A DNA stretch of 10,653 nucleotides from an uncultured Clostridia bacterium (GTDB taxonomy: Bacteria > Bacillota > Clostridia > TANB77 > CAG-508): positions 1 through 10,653 of the forward strand of contig CAQRYF010000055.1 of assembly GCA_948875265.1 (NCBI GenBank), given 5' to 3'. How positions within the stretch are numbered: position 1 is the first letter of the stretch; each line of letters starts with the position of its first letter. A model generated the notes under the pieces. That model was not told the DNA's origin. It was given only the letters and a program-made list of their open reading frames with translations, and did not search any database. Positions 1 through 6,523 of the stretch are shown piece after piece. Both the position numbers and the translations under genes were made by a program.

Positions 1-40
1 TTATTGTAATTTAAATTTTATTTTTTTATATTAAAAATTT

Positions 41-78
41 AATAATAAAAAGAGACCAAGGGGCGCGTCCCCTTAGTC
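41..78 (-). terminator. Intrinsic terminator of the ileS operon, overlapping the ileS stop codon
   Basis: On the minus strand a 10-bp stem (GACTAAGGGG at 78-69 with CCCCTTGGTC at 63-54, one T-G wobble) closes a 5-nt loop and is followed by a T-rich tail (TCTTTTTATT). The stop codon TAA at 75-73 and the last Asp codon lie inside the left arm of the stem, so the transcript ends almost at the end of the reading frame. The remaining bases 1-40 are AT-rich and I see nothing in them. Confidence 0.88.
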
Positions 79-3000
79 AACTTCAACATCAATATTTAAT
101 TTTTCTCCATTAATGTTTGTTTCAGTATATTCTGCTCTTTCCTCATCATAAATAACTTTTACTGCTAAAGTATCATGTTTAATTAGTTCTTCATTTTCTT
201 TTATAATTCTTTCTAGCATTTTATTTCCAGCTACATATAAATTGATGTTATCTAATACTTCAAATCCCTTTTCTTTTCTCATGTTTTGTACTTTTGATAA
301 TATTTCACGTACATATCCTTCTTCTTTTAGTTCTTGTGTAATATGAGTATCTAACACAACACCTAATTCTCCTTCTCCGCTAAATGCAAATCCTTCTTTT
401 CCTTGCATTGTTATTAATAGATTTTCTGCATTTAATTCTATTTGTGTATCATCTATTTCAACATATTCTACTCCGCCATTTTTCACTGTATTTGCTAAGT
501 CCATTTGATTTTTGTTAGCTATTTCTTGTCTTATTCTTGGTATTAATTTTCCGTATTCTTTTCCAAGTACTGGTAAATTTGGTTTAATTTCAAAGTTTAC
601 GTATTCAGACATTTCTGCTCCTAATTCTATCTGTTTTACATTTAATTCCTCTTTTACTATATCTGAATAGTACTCTGGCAATGTATCTACTGAAATTAAC
701 ATTTCTGAAAGTGGTTGTCTATTTTTGATATTAGCAGCATTTCTAGCGCTTCTTCCTAATTTTACAATTTTATATGCTAAGTCCATTTCTTTTTCTAGAT
801 TTTCATTTATTGCTTTTTCATCCACTTCTGGCCACAAACATAGATGTACACTTTCTGGAGCTTTTTTATCTAATCCTACTACTAAGTTTTGATATATATC
901 ATCTGTAATAAATGGTACAAATGGTGCTGCTATTTTTATTAATGTTGTTAATACTTTATATAATGTTACATATGCACCTATTTTTTCATCTGTTAGTTCA
1001 GTTAACCAGAATCTTTCTCTATTTCTACGTACATACCAGTTTGAAAGTTCATCTGTAAAGTTTTCAATTTGTAATGCTGCAGATAATATATCGTATTTTT
1101 CTAATTTCTCATCTACATCTTTTACAAGTGTATTTAATTTAGAAATAATCCATTTATCCATTACATTTGTAATTTTGAAATCACTGTATTTTAATGGATT
1201 GAATTGGTCTATTTCTGCATATAGAACATAGAATGAGTATACATTCCATAAAGTACTTAAAAATCCTCTTTGTGTTTCTTGTACGTTTTTTAATCCTAAT
1301 CTTGTTGGAAGCCATGGTGCTGAGCATGTATAGAAGTGCCATCTTGTTGCATCTGCTCCAACTTGGTCTAATAACACCATAGGGTCTACACCATTTCCTT
1401 TTGATTTAGACATCTTTTGTCCTTTTTCATCTAATACGTGTCCCAAAACTATACAGTTCTCAAATGGTGTTTTTCCAAATAATGCTGTTCCAATTGCTGT
1501 TAATGTATAGAACCATCCTCTTGTTTGATCAATTGCTTCTGAGATGAATCCTGCTGGGAAGTTATTGTCAAACATTTCTTTATTTTCAAATGGATAGTGC
1601 CATTGTGCAAAAGGCATTGAACCAGAATCAAACCAGCAATCAATAACTTCTTTTGCTCTATGCATTTTCTTACCACATTTTGGGCATTTTAAGTCTACAT
1701 TGTCAATATATGGCTTGTGTAATTCGATATTTTCTGGTACTTCAATTCCTTTTTCTTTTAATTCTTCAATTGAACCAATACACTCTTGATGACCACAATT
1801 TTCATCTTCACAAGTCCATACTGGTAGTGGCGTACCCCAATATCTATCTCTTGAAATTCCCCAGTCTATTACATTTTCTAAGAATTTTCCAAATCTTCCT
1901 GTTCTAATTGTATCTGGATACCAGTTCACTTTATTGTTGTTAGCTACTAATTCGTCTCTTAACTTACTCATAGCAACAAACCAACTCTCTTTTGGATAGT
2001 AAAGAAGTGGTGTGTCACATCTCCAACAATGTGGATAAGAGTGTAAGTGTTTTTCTTTGCTAAATAATTTATTTTCTTCTTTTAACCATTTACAAATATC
2101 TTCGTTACAATCTCTTACAAATCTTCCTGCCCATGGTTCTACTTCTTTTACAAATTTTCCTGCTTTATCTACTAAGTTGATAAAAGTAATTCCATTTTGT
2201 TTTGATACAAGGCTATCATCTTCACCATATGCTGGCGCAATATGAACGATTCCTGTACCATCATCTAAATTTACATAGTCTCCATGAATTACTTCAAATG
2301 CTTTTCCATCTACTTCTCCAAATGGCATTAATCTTTCATATTTTGTTCCTAATAATTCTTCACCCTTAAATGTTTTTAAAATTTCATAAGGTGTTTCTTT
2401 TAATACTGTATCAATTAAATCTTTTGCTAAAATATAGTTTTCATATTTTGGCTCTTCTTCAGTTCCAATATTAGCTTTTATTTCGGCATATTCATAAGAT
2501 TTGTTTACACAAAGTGCTAAGTTAGATGGTAATGTCCATGGTGTTGTTGTCCATGCTAATATATATTTATCTTCATCTACTACTTTAAATTTAGCAATAC
2601 ATGTTAAATCTTTTACATCTTTATATCCTTGTGCTACTTCATGAGAAGATAAAGCTGTTCCACATCTTGGACAATATGGCATAACTTTGTGCCCTTCATA
2701 CAAAAGCCCCTTATCCCACATTTGTTTTAAAGCCCACCAAACAGACTCAATGTAGTCATTATGATATGTTACATATGGATTTTCCATATCTACCCAATAT
2801 CCAACTTTATTTGTCATTTCTTCCCACATATGAACATATGTGAATACACTATCTTTACATTCTTTAACAAATTTCTCTACGCCATATTCTTCAATTTGTT
2901 CTTTTCCTGAAATCCCAAGTTTCTTTTCTATTTCAAGCTCTACTGGAAGTCCATGTGTATCCCATCCAGCTTTACGAATAACTTTATATCCCTTCATTAC

Positions 3001-3216
3001 TTTATATCTAGGAATAATATCTTTCATAACCCTTGTCTCAATATGACCAACATGAGGTTTTCCATTTGCTGTTGGTGGTCCATCATAAAAAGTAAAATAT
3101 CTTTTGCCTTCATTCATAGCAAAATTCTTTTTAATAATATCTTTCTCCTTCCAATTCTTAGAAACTTCATGCTCCATTCCTACAAATCCATCTTTAAGTT
3201 CTACTTTTTTGTACAT
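73..3216 (-). CDS. ileS: Isoleucyl-tRNA synthetase, type 2 (eukaryote-like) form
   Basis: This cytosolic class I synthetase charges tRNA-Ile with isoleucine using ATP. At 1047 residues it is about 100 longer than the common bacterial form (about 920-940), as expected for the type 2 branch. The HIGH signature is HVGH at residues 55-58 in the context PPTANGKPHVGH. The CP1 editing domain shows the threonine-rich WTTTPWTLPSN (222-232) and HIAPAYGEDD (325-334) with the editing aspartate. KMSKS is at 601-605. Cys pairs (CPRC near 182, CWRC near 397, CPKC near 511) suggest metal-binding knuckles. The C-terminal part is the tRNA-binding helical region with a long tail. ATG at 3216 has a strong AAGGAGGA site 7 nt upstream (3223-3230). 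It is the last gene behind the isoleucine T-box, 114 nt after the DUF1653 gene. Family biology: type 2 IleS enzymes are generally less sensitive to mupirocin; for this protein that is inference. Confidence 0.97.
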   Translation of the reverse strand: MYKKVELKDGFVGMEHEVSKNWKEKDIIKKNFAMNEGKRYFTFYDGPPTANGKPHVGHIETRVMKDIIPRYKVMKGYKVIRKAGWDTHGLPVELEIEKKLGISGKEQIEEYGVEKFVKECKDSVFTYVHMWEEMTNKVGYWVDMENPYVTYHNDYIESVWWALKQMWDKGLLYEGHKVMPYCPRCGTALSSHEVAQGYKDVKDLTCIAKFKVVDEDKYILAWTTTPWTLPSNLALCVNKSYEYAEIKANIGTEEEPKYENYILAKDLIDTVLKETPYEILKTFKGEELLGTKYERLMPFGEVDGKAFEVIHGDYVNLDDGTGIVHIAPAYGEDDSLVSKQNGITFINLVDKAGKFVKEVEPWAGRFVRDCNEDICKWLKEENKLFSKEKHLHSYPHCWRCDTPLLYYPKESWFVAMSKLRDELVANNNKVNWYPDTIRTGRFGKFLENVIDWGISRDRYWGTPLPVWTCEDENCGHQECIGSIEELKEKGIEVPENIELHKPYIDNVDLKCPKCGKKMHRAKEVIDCWFDSGSMPFAQWHYPFENKEMFDNNFPAGFISEAIDQTRGWFYTLTAIGTALFGKTPFENCIVLGHVLDEKGQKMSKSKGNGVDPMVLLDQVGADATRWHFYTCSAPWLPTRLGLKNVQETQRGFLSTLWNVYSFYVLYAEIDQFNPLKYSDFKITNVMDKWIISKLNTLVKDVDEKLEKYDILSAALQIENFTDELSNWYVRRNRERFWLTELTDEKIGAYVTLYKVLTTLIKIAAPFVPFITDDIYQNLVVGLDKKAPESVHLCLWPEVDEKAINENLEKEMDLAYKIVKLGRSARNAANIKNRQPLSEMLISVDTLPEYYSDIVKEELNVKQIELGAEMSEYVNFEIKPNLPVLGKEYGKLIPRIRQEIANKNQMDLANTVKNGGVEYVEIDDTQIELNAENLLITMQGKEGFAFSGEGELGVVLDTHITQELKEEGYVREILSKVQNMRKEKGFEVLDNINLYVAGNKMLERIIKENEELIKHDTLAVKVIYDEERAEYTETNINGEKLNIDVEVD

Positions 3217-3242
3217 AAAAAATCCTCCTTATTTTATTTAAA

Positions 3243-3274
3243 TGAGACAGTTGGGACAGTCCAATTTTGTCTCA
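3243..3274 (-). repeat. 32-bp hairpin repeat in the DUF1653-ileS intergenic region
   Basis: On the minus strand the ends TGAGACA and TGTCTCA pair (7 bp). Inside them TTGG pairs with CCAA around a 6-nt loop, with a small AAA/C internal loop between the two stems. It ends 26 nt before the ileS start codon. The plus strand carries TTGGGACAGT, resembling the GGGAC cores of the other repeats in this window. There is no T-run after it, so it does not look like a terminator. It could be a member of the same repeat family or an mRNA structure; the sequence alone does not decide. Confidence 0.6.
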
Positions 3275-3330
3275 CATTCTTGTCTTATTTTGTCGTTTTT
3301 TACTTTTGTGCGTTTAAGCTTTTTAATATA

Positions 3331-3588
3331 TTATTTACAAAATTTATCTGCTACACTTTTTATATCTTGTAATTCAAATCTATATTTTTGTTTTACATTT
3401 GGATATTTATTGTGATCTACTTCTGATAAGAACATATCTTTAGGTCTTACCCATAATCCTCCATCCTCATATAATCTTCTGTATACTACCATTTCCTGTT
3501 TAGTTTCTGAATCTTTTGCAACATCCTCAACTAAATAATAATTTCCTTTAAAGTGTTTATAAATCCCATTAATTTTTAATTCTTGCAT
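3331..3588 (-). CDS. DUF1653 family protein, unknown function
   Basis: A small cytosolic protein of 85 residues with the DUF1653 signature: IYKHFKGNYYLV near the N-terminus, then AKDSET, MVVYRRLYE and LWVRPKDMF. The function of the family is not established. I see no signal peptide or membrane segment. I start it at 3588 because the site GGGAGG (3596-3601) lies 7 nt upstream. The alternative ATG at 3603 overlaps that same site and would add only five residues. It is the first gene downstream of the isoleucine T-box terminator, and ileS follows after 114 nt with no clear promoter between them, so both are probably controlled by uncharged tRNA-Ile. A link of this gene to translation or isoleucine supply is suggested only by this position. 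Confidence 0.88.
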   Translation of the reverse strand: MQELKINGIYKHFKGNYYLVEDVAKDSETKQEMVVYRRLYEDGGLWVRPKDMFLSEVDHNKYPNVKQKYRFELQDIKSVADKFCK

Positions 3589-3595
3589 AATACTT

Positions 3596-3601
3596 CCCTC
3601 C
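3596..3601 (-). promoter_or_regulatory. Ribosome binding site deciding the DUF1653 start
   Basis: GGGAGG on the minus strand, 7 nt before the ATG at 3588. The ATG at 3603 overlaps its upstream edge and cannot use it, so the downstream start is preferred. Confidence 0.75.
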
Positions 3602-3614
3602 ATTAAATTTTTAT

Positions 3615-3650
3615 AAACAAAAATCGTCCTAACAATTTTATGTTAGGACG
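3615..3650 (-). terminator. T-box leader terminator hairpin
   Basis: A perfect 10-bp stem (CGTCCTAACA with TGTTAGGACG, 6-nt loop) is followed by ATTTTTGTTT. The left arm CGTCCTA can instead pair with TTAGG plus the CG of the T-box sequence upstream, giving the classic choice between terminator and antiterminator. Confidence 0.93.
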
Positions 3651-3885
3651 AAATTATTGCTTTATTCCGCGGTACCACCTAAGTTAGTAAATATATATTT
3701 AATACAATCCACTCTCTTATTCTCCTTTAACGCAGGAATACGACTAACTTACTTTTTCTTTCAGTTTAGTAACAAACTAAGGTGATAATAAATAATTTTT
3801 ACTTACCAAATCACACCAACCTTGGCTCTCTTTAAGATATTTTATTATTTATTGCGTCCTTGTTATAGTCTTTTATATATTAACA
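3615..3885 (-). promoter_or_regulatory. T-box riboswitch, isoleucine-specific
   Basis: An untranslated leader of roughly 270 nt. The conserved T-box AGGTGGTACCGCGG lies at 3680-3667; its UGGU bulge matches a tRNA ending A-CCA, as tRNA-Ile does. Stem I is visible: AATAAATAAT (5' side, 3855-3846) pairs with ATTATTTATT (3' side), the distal part carries the GAGAGCC and GGTTGGTG elements, and directly after the 3' strand comes AUC at 3786-3784 followed by A. I read AUC as the specifier codon, an isoleucine codon, agreeing with ileS downstream. A further hairpin (AGTTT/AAACT) follows. By analogy with the family, uncharged tRNA-Ile stabilises the antiterminator and allows transcription of the DUF1653 gene and ileS. 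The specifier assignment comes from manual folding. Confidence 0.93.
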
Positions 3886-3891
3886 GTTTAT

Positions 3892-3919
3892 ATTATATCA
3901 CATTTTTTTGATTTTTCAA
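3892..3919 (-). promoter_or_regulatory. Promoter of the T-box / DUF1653 / ileS unit
   Basis: TTGAAA (3919-3914), 16-bp spacer, TATAAT (3897-3892), with TGA directly before the -10 box (extended -10). Its position puts the transcript start at about 3885, just upstream of stem I of the T-box leader. Confidence 0.8.
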
Positions 3920-4022
3920 TACTTTTCATACTATTTATTTTATTTTTTATACATTATTGAATTTATTGTTTTAATTATTATTTCATTTTATACTATTTTT
4001 ATTACTTTATTTTTACTATTAA

Positions 4023-4547
4023 CTAATTAACTGCTACAAAACCATCATCACATTCTTTTTTCCAGTTTTCCAAATATGTAATTCGAGAATTCTGAAGATT
4101 TATTCTAACTCCATAAACTTTAAGCAATTGTCTAAATTCTGCATGTTCAATGTCATTTACCATTTGAGCAGAATATATTTTATCAAATCTTACATCCATA
4201 TATTCCTTTAAATCGGAAAATTGATTATCAATACTTTTTTGCATTGTATCTAGTATATTTAAGATATCCTTTCTGTCTTGAGTTCTTCCTTTTTCTAATG
4301 CTGTTAGCCTTTTATCTGTACTTTCTGATAACTTTTCTAATGCAGTTAACCTTTCATCTGCTTTTTCCGATAATCTTTCTAAAGTAGTTAATTTTTTATC
4401 ATTTGTTTTCCATCTTTCATCGTTTGCCTTCCATCTTCTATCATTTTCTTCCCAACGCTTTTCATTTTGTTGCCAGCACTTTTCACTTTCCACTCTAAAC
4501 TCTTTAAGTTCTTTATAAACTGTAGCTATAGCAATAGTACCTTCCAT
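4023..4547 (-). CDS. Coiled-coil protein with tryptophan heptad repeats, unknown function
   Basis: I do not recognise a named family. The 174-residue protein is strongly charged, with no signal peptide or membrane segment. After a short N-terminus (MEGTIAIATVYKELKEFR), four 7-residue units of the type N-D/E-x-R-W-x-x run through residues 21-48, with Trp at 25, 32, 39 and 46. Two 14-residue units follow (LERLSEKADERLTA at 56-69 and LEKLSESTDKRLTA at 70-83) and then LEKG. The whole region is predicted coiled coil with hydrophobic residues every seven positions. The C-terminal part (about 88-174) is helical and non-repetitive, ending in YLENWKKECDDGF. It is probably oligomeric. ATG at 4547 has a near-perfect AGGAGGTG upstream. 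It has its own promoter and stands alone between the acetate-kinase unit and the T-box unit. I see no clear hairpin terminator after it in the AT-rich gap to 3919. Confidence 0.82.
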   Translation of the reverse strand: MEGTIAIATVYKELKEFRVESEKCWQQNEKRWEENDRRWKANDERWKTNDKKLTTLERLSEKADERLTALEKLSESTDKRLTALEKGRTQDRKDILNILDTMQKSIDNQFSDLKEYMDVRFDKIYSAQMVNDIEHAEFRQLLKVYGVRINLQNSRITYLENWKKECDDGFVAVN

Positions 4548-4606
4548 TATTACACCTCCTCTCTTTTTAACTTTGTTGTAAATATTATCTTTTGTTTATA
4601 GTAAAC

Positions 4607-4635
4607 ATTTAAACATATATTCTAGTTAATGTCAA
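4607..4635 (-). promoter_or_regulatory. Promoter of the coiled-coil protein gene
   Basis: A consensus TTGACA (4635-4630), 17-bp spacer, TTAAAT (4612-4607) with TGT directly before it (extended -10). The -35 box lies at the foot of the hairpin that closes the preceding unit. Confidence 0.65.
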
Positions 4636-4638
4636 TAG

Positions 4639-4672
4639 AAAAGGATAGAAATCTTTAAAATCCTATCCCTTT
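4639..4672 (-). terminator. Probable terminator after the second acetate kinase gene
   Basis: On the minus strand AAAGGGATAGGA and TCTATCCTTTT can pair (about 10 bp, one bulge) around an 11-nt AT-rich loop. The tail after the stem is short in T on the minus strand (CTTTTCTATT), so termination may be incomplete. The placement between the ackA stop and the next promoter supports the call. Confidence 0.55.
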
Positions 4673-4703
4673 ATTTATTATAAAATCATCAAATTGTATT
4701 TTT

Positions 4704-4730
4704 TCATTTTAATACCCGACCCCAAAATGA
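4704..4730. repeat. Small hairpin just after the second acetate kinase stop codon
   Basis: TCATTTT and AAAATGA (7 bp) flank a 13-nt loop that reads GGGGTCGGGTATT on the minus strand. It begins 3 nt after the ackA stop codon. The layout (short AT-rich arms ending in TTTT/AAAA and a 13-nt G-rich loop) resembles one arm of the inverted repeat at 7730-7838, but the sequences differ and the relation is uncertain. On the minus strand the tail is A-rich, so it is not a classic terminator for ackA. Confidence 0.4.
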
Positions 4731-4733
4731 GAA

Positions 4734-5924
4734 TTACTTCGTAAGTCTTTGAGTTTCTTTAGCAATCATTAATTCTTCATTTGTTGGAATTACATAAATC
4801 TTTACTTTCGAATCTGGTTTTGAAACTAGTTTTTCTTCTCCTCTCATATTATTTAAGTCTGCATCTATTTCTACTCCCATAAATTTTAGTTGTTCGCATA
4901 TTCCTTTTCTAATATTTATTTGGTTCTCTCCAACTCCACCTGTAAATACTATATAATCGATTCCGTTCATTGCCACTGCATATTTTGCAATATAACTTGC
5001 TATTGCATATTTGAAACTTTCCATTGCGATTTTTGCTCTTTCATTATTTTCGTAACTTTCAGCTTCAATTACTCTAAAGTCTGGTGCTAATCCTGAAATT
5101 CCTTGAACTCCTGATTGTTTGTTTAAGATTGATTCCATTTCATCTGCAGTTAGATTTTCTTTCTTCATTAAATATAGAAGTATAGATGGGTCTAAATCTC
5201 CACATCTAGTAACCATAGGTATTCCTCCTAGTGGTGTTAATCCCATACTTGTATCTACTGATTTTCCTCCATCTACTGCACAGATACTAGACCCCTGGCC
5301 TAGATGGCATGTTACTATTTTTATATCTTCAATATTTTTATTTTCTATTTCAGCCAATCTTTGTGACACATACATGTGTGATGTTCCATGGAATCCATAT
5401 TTTCTTACTCCATATTGTTTATAATATTTATATGGAATTGGATATACATATTTTTCTTTAGAAATTGTTCTATGAAAAGCTGTGTCAAATACCCCTACCA
5501 TTGGTTTACCTGGCATAACATTCTTACAAGCTTCTATTCCTGCAATACATGCTGGGTTATGTAATGGTGCTAAATCTGTATATTCCTTTAAAACTTTTTC
5601 CACCTCTTCATCTATAATAACAGATTCTGCTATTTTTTCTCCTCCATGTGCTAATCTATGTCCTATTGCATTTATTTCAGCTAAAGAATCTATTACTTTA
5701 TATTCTGGATTTACTAATTGTTTTAATGTAAAATCAATAGCTTCTGTATGATTATATACTGCATTTTTTATTTCTATTTTTTGTCCATTTACTTTATGTG
5801 TAATAAAAGCTTCATCTTCTCCTATTCTTTCATATTTCCCAGAAGCCATTACATCTTCTGTATCCATATTTATTAATTGATATTTTAGTGATGAACTACC
5901 ACAATTTAATACTAAAATTTTCAT
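4734..5924 (-). CDS. ackA: Acetate kinase, second copy
   Basis: ASKHA-fold kinase (396 residues) interconverting acetyl phosphate plus ADP with acetate plus ATP in the cytosol; normally the last step of acetate fermentation. Visible family residues: N7, S10, S12 and K14 in the N-terminal phosphate loop; R90 in GHRLAHGGE; LAPLHNP; VFDTAFH with the catalytic Asp; GFHGTSH; the Arg of MVTRCGD; FTGGVGEN; and PTNEELMIA. Departures from the usual pattern: HLGQG instead of HLGNG, MVTR instead of MGTR, and Ala92 where the Methanosarcina enzyme has Val93, a residue lining the acetate pocket. By my ungapped count it is about 61% identical to the copy at 6524-7714 and has exactly the same length. The start at 5924 is 2 nt after the GNAT stop, with AGGAGGAGAAAG upstream, so translation is probably coupled. 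It may use acetate or a slightly larger acid; that part is inference. Confidence 0.95.
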   Translation of the reverse strand: MKILVLNCGSSSLKYQLINMDTEDVMASGKYERIGEDEAFITHKVNGQKIEIKNAVYNHTEAIDFTLKQLVNPEYKVIDSLAEINAIGHRLAHGGEKIAESVIIDEEVEKVLKEYTDLAPLHNPACIAGIEACKNVMPGKPMVGVFDTAFHRTISKEKYVYPIPYKYYKQYGVRKYGFHGTSHMYVSQRLAEIENKNIEDIKIVTCHLGQGSSICAVDGGKSVDTSMGLTPLGGIPMVTRCGDLDPSILLYLMKKENLTADEMESILNKQSGVQGISGLAPDFRVIEAESYENNERAKIAMESFKYAIASYIAKYAVAMNGIDYIVFTGGVGENQINIRKGICEQLKFMGVEIDADLNNMRGEEKLVSKPDSKVKIYVIPTNEELMIAKETQRLTK

Positions 5925-5926
5925 TT

Positions 5927-6471
5927 TTATCTTTCTCCTCCTAAATATTTTTCTTTATTTTGATATTTGTAAATTAATTCGCCATTTTGATTTTTGTATA
6001 GTTTTAATCCTGCTTTTTCTAAAACTCTTTTAGAAGCAATATTATTTTCTGACACTTCAGCTACTATAGTATCAAATCCAATGTTTTTAGTCAAGTATTC
6101 TATCACTTTATTTACTGCTTCTGTTGTATATCCTTTATTCCACCATTTTGAGCCTATACTATATCCAATTTCACATTCATTTTTTTCTATCAATTTATTA
6201 GTAACTCTTATAATTCCTATTCCCTGATTTGATATTTTTTCTATAATCATCCACATTAGTTTTTCAGGATCTTCATAACCTTTATACCATCTGCATAATA
6301 AATCATCAGCTTCTTTTTGGTGTTACAAGGTTTCCAAGTACAATACTTAGGAACTTTCTCGTCACTAACATAATTTTTATATAGCATTTCAAAATCATCT
6401 TTATTATATTTTCTTAAAATTAATCTTTCTGTTTCTAGAGTCTTGCTATATTCTCCATTATATTTTTTCAT
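5927..6471 (-). pseudogene. GNAT acetyltransferase (RimJ/RimL-like) broken by one frameshift
   Basis: Two reading frames together make one GNAT N-acetyltransferase of about 181 residues, which would transfer an acetyl group from acetyl-CoA to an amine. The first frame, starting at 6471 (AAAGGA upstream), gives the usual opening LETERLILRKY followed by DDFEMLYKNYVSDEKVP and WKPCNTK. The second carries the acetyl-CoA-binding half: ECEIGYSIGSKWWNKGYTTEA, then ENNIASKRVLEKAGL. They join if one base is added to the run of five A (T at 6314-6318 on the plus strand); the restored stretch then reads EADDLLCRWYKGYEDPEKL before MWMIIE. Without it, the first frame runs out of frame and stops at 6256. 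Both halves are otherwise well preserved, so this is a recent mutation, a slippage site or a sequencing error. It lies between the two ackA genes, 52 nt after one and 2 nt before the other. The substrate is unknown. Confidence 0.85.
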
Positions 6472-6523
6472 TGTTTTTTCCTTTCCATACTTATTAAAAA
6501 AACATATATCTTTTGGCAACTTA

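Noticed and set aside
1653..1907. Plus-strand open frames opposite ileS and the other genes
   Set aside because: They mirror real minus-strand genes, have hydrophobic low-complexity translations typical of antisense AT-rich frames, and lack ribosome sites and family motifs.
2953..3372. A 139-codon plus-strand frame crossing the start of ileS and the end of the DUF1653 gene
   Set aside because: It overlaps two well-supported genes in antisense and its Phe/Ile/Ser-rich product has no recognisable motif.
3920..4022. A terminator for the coiled-coil gene in the AT-rich gap
   Set aside because: I could not find a stem longer than a few A-T pairs; there may be readthrough into the T-box leader or a signal I cannot see.
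4704..4730. The hairpin after the second ackA as its terminator
   Set aside because: The tail on the minus strand is A-rich, not T-rich; the hairpin at 4639-4672 is the better though imperfect candidate.
5927..6519. Two separate small genes in place of the GNAT gene
   Set aside because: Each holds complementary halves of one GNAT domain, and a single-base correction joins them; neither half alone is a complete domain.
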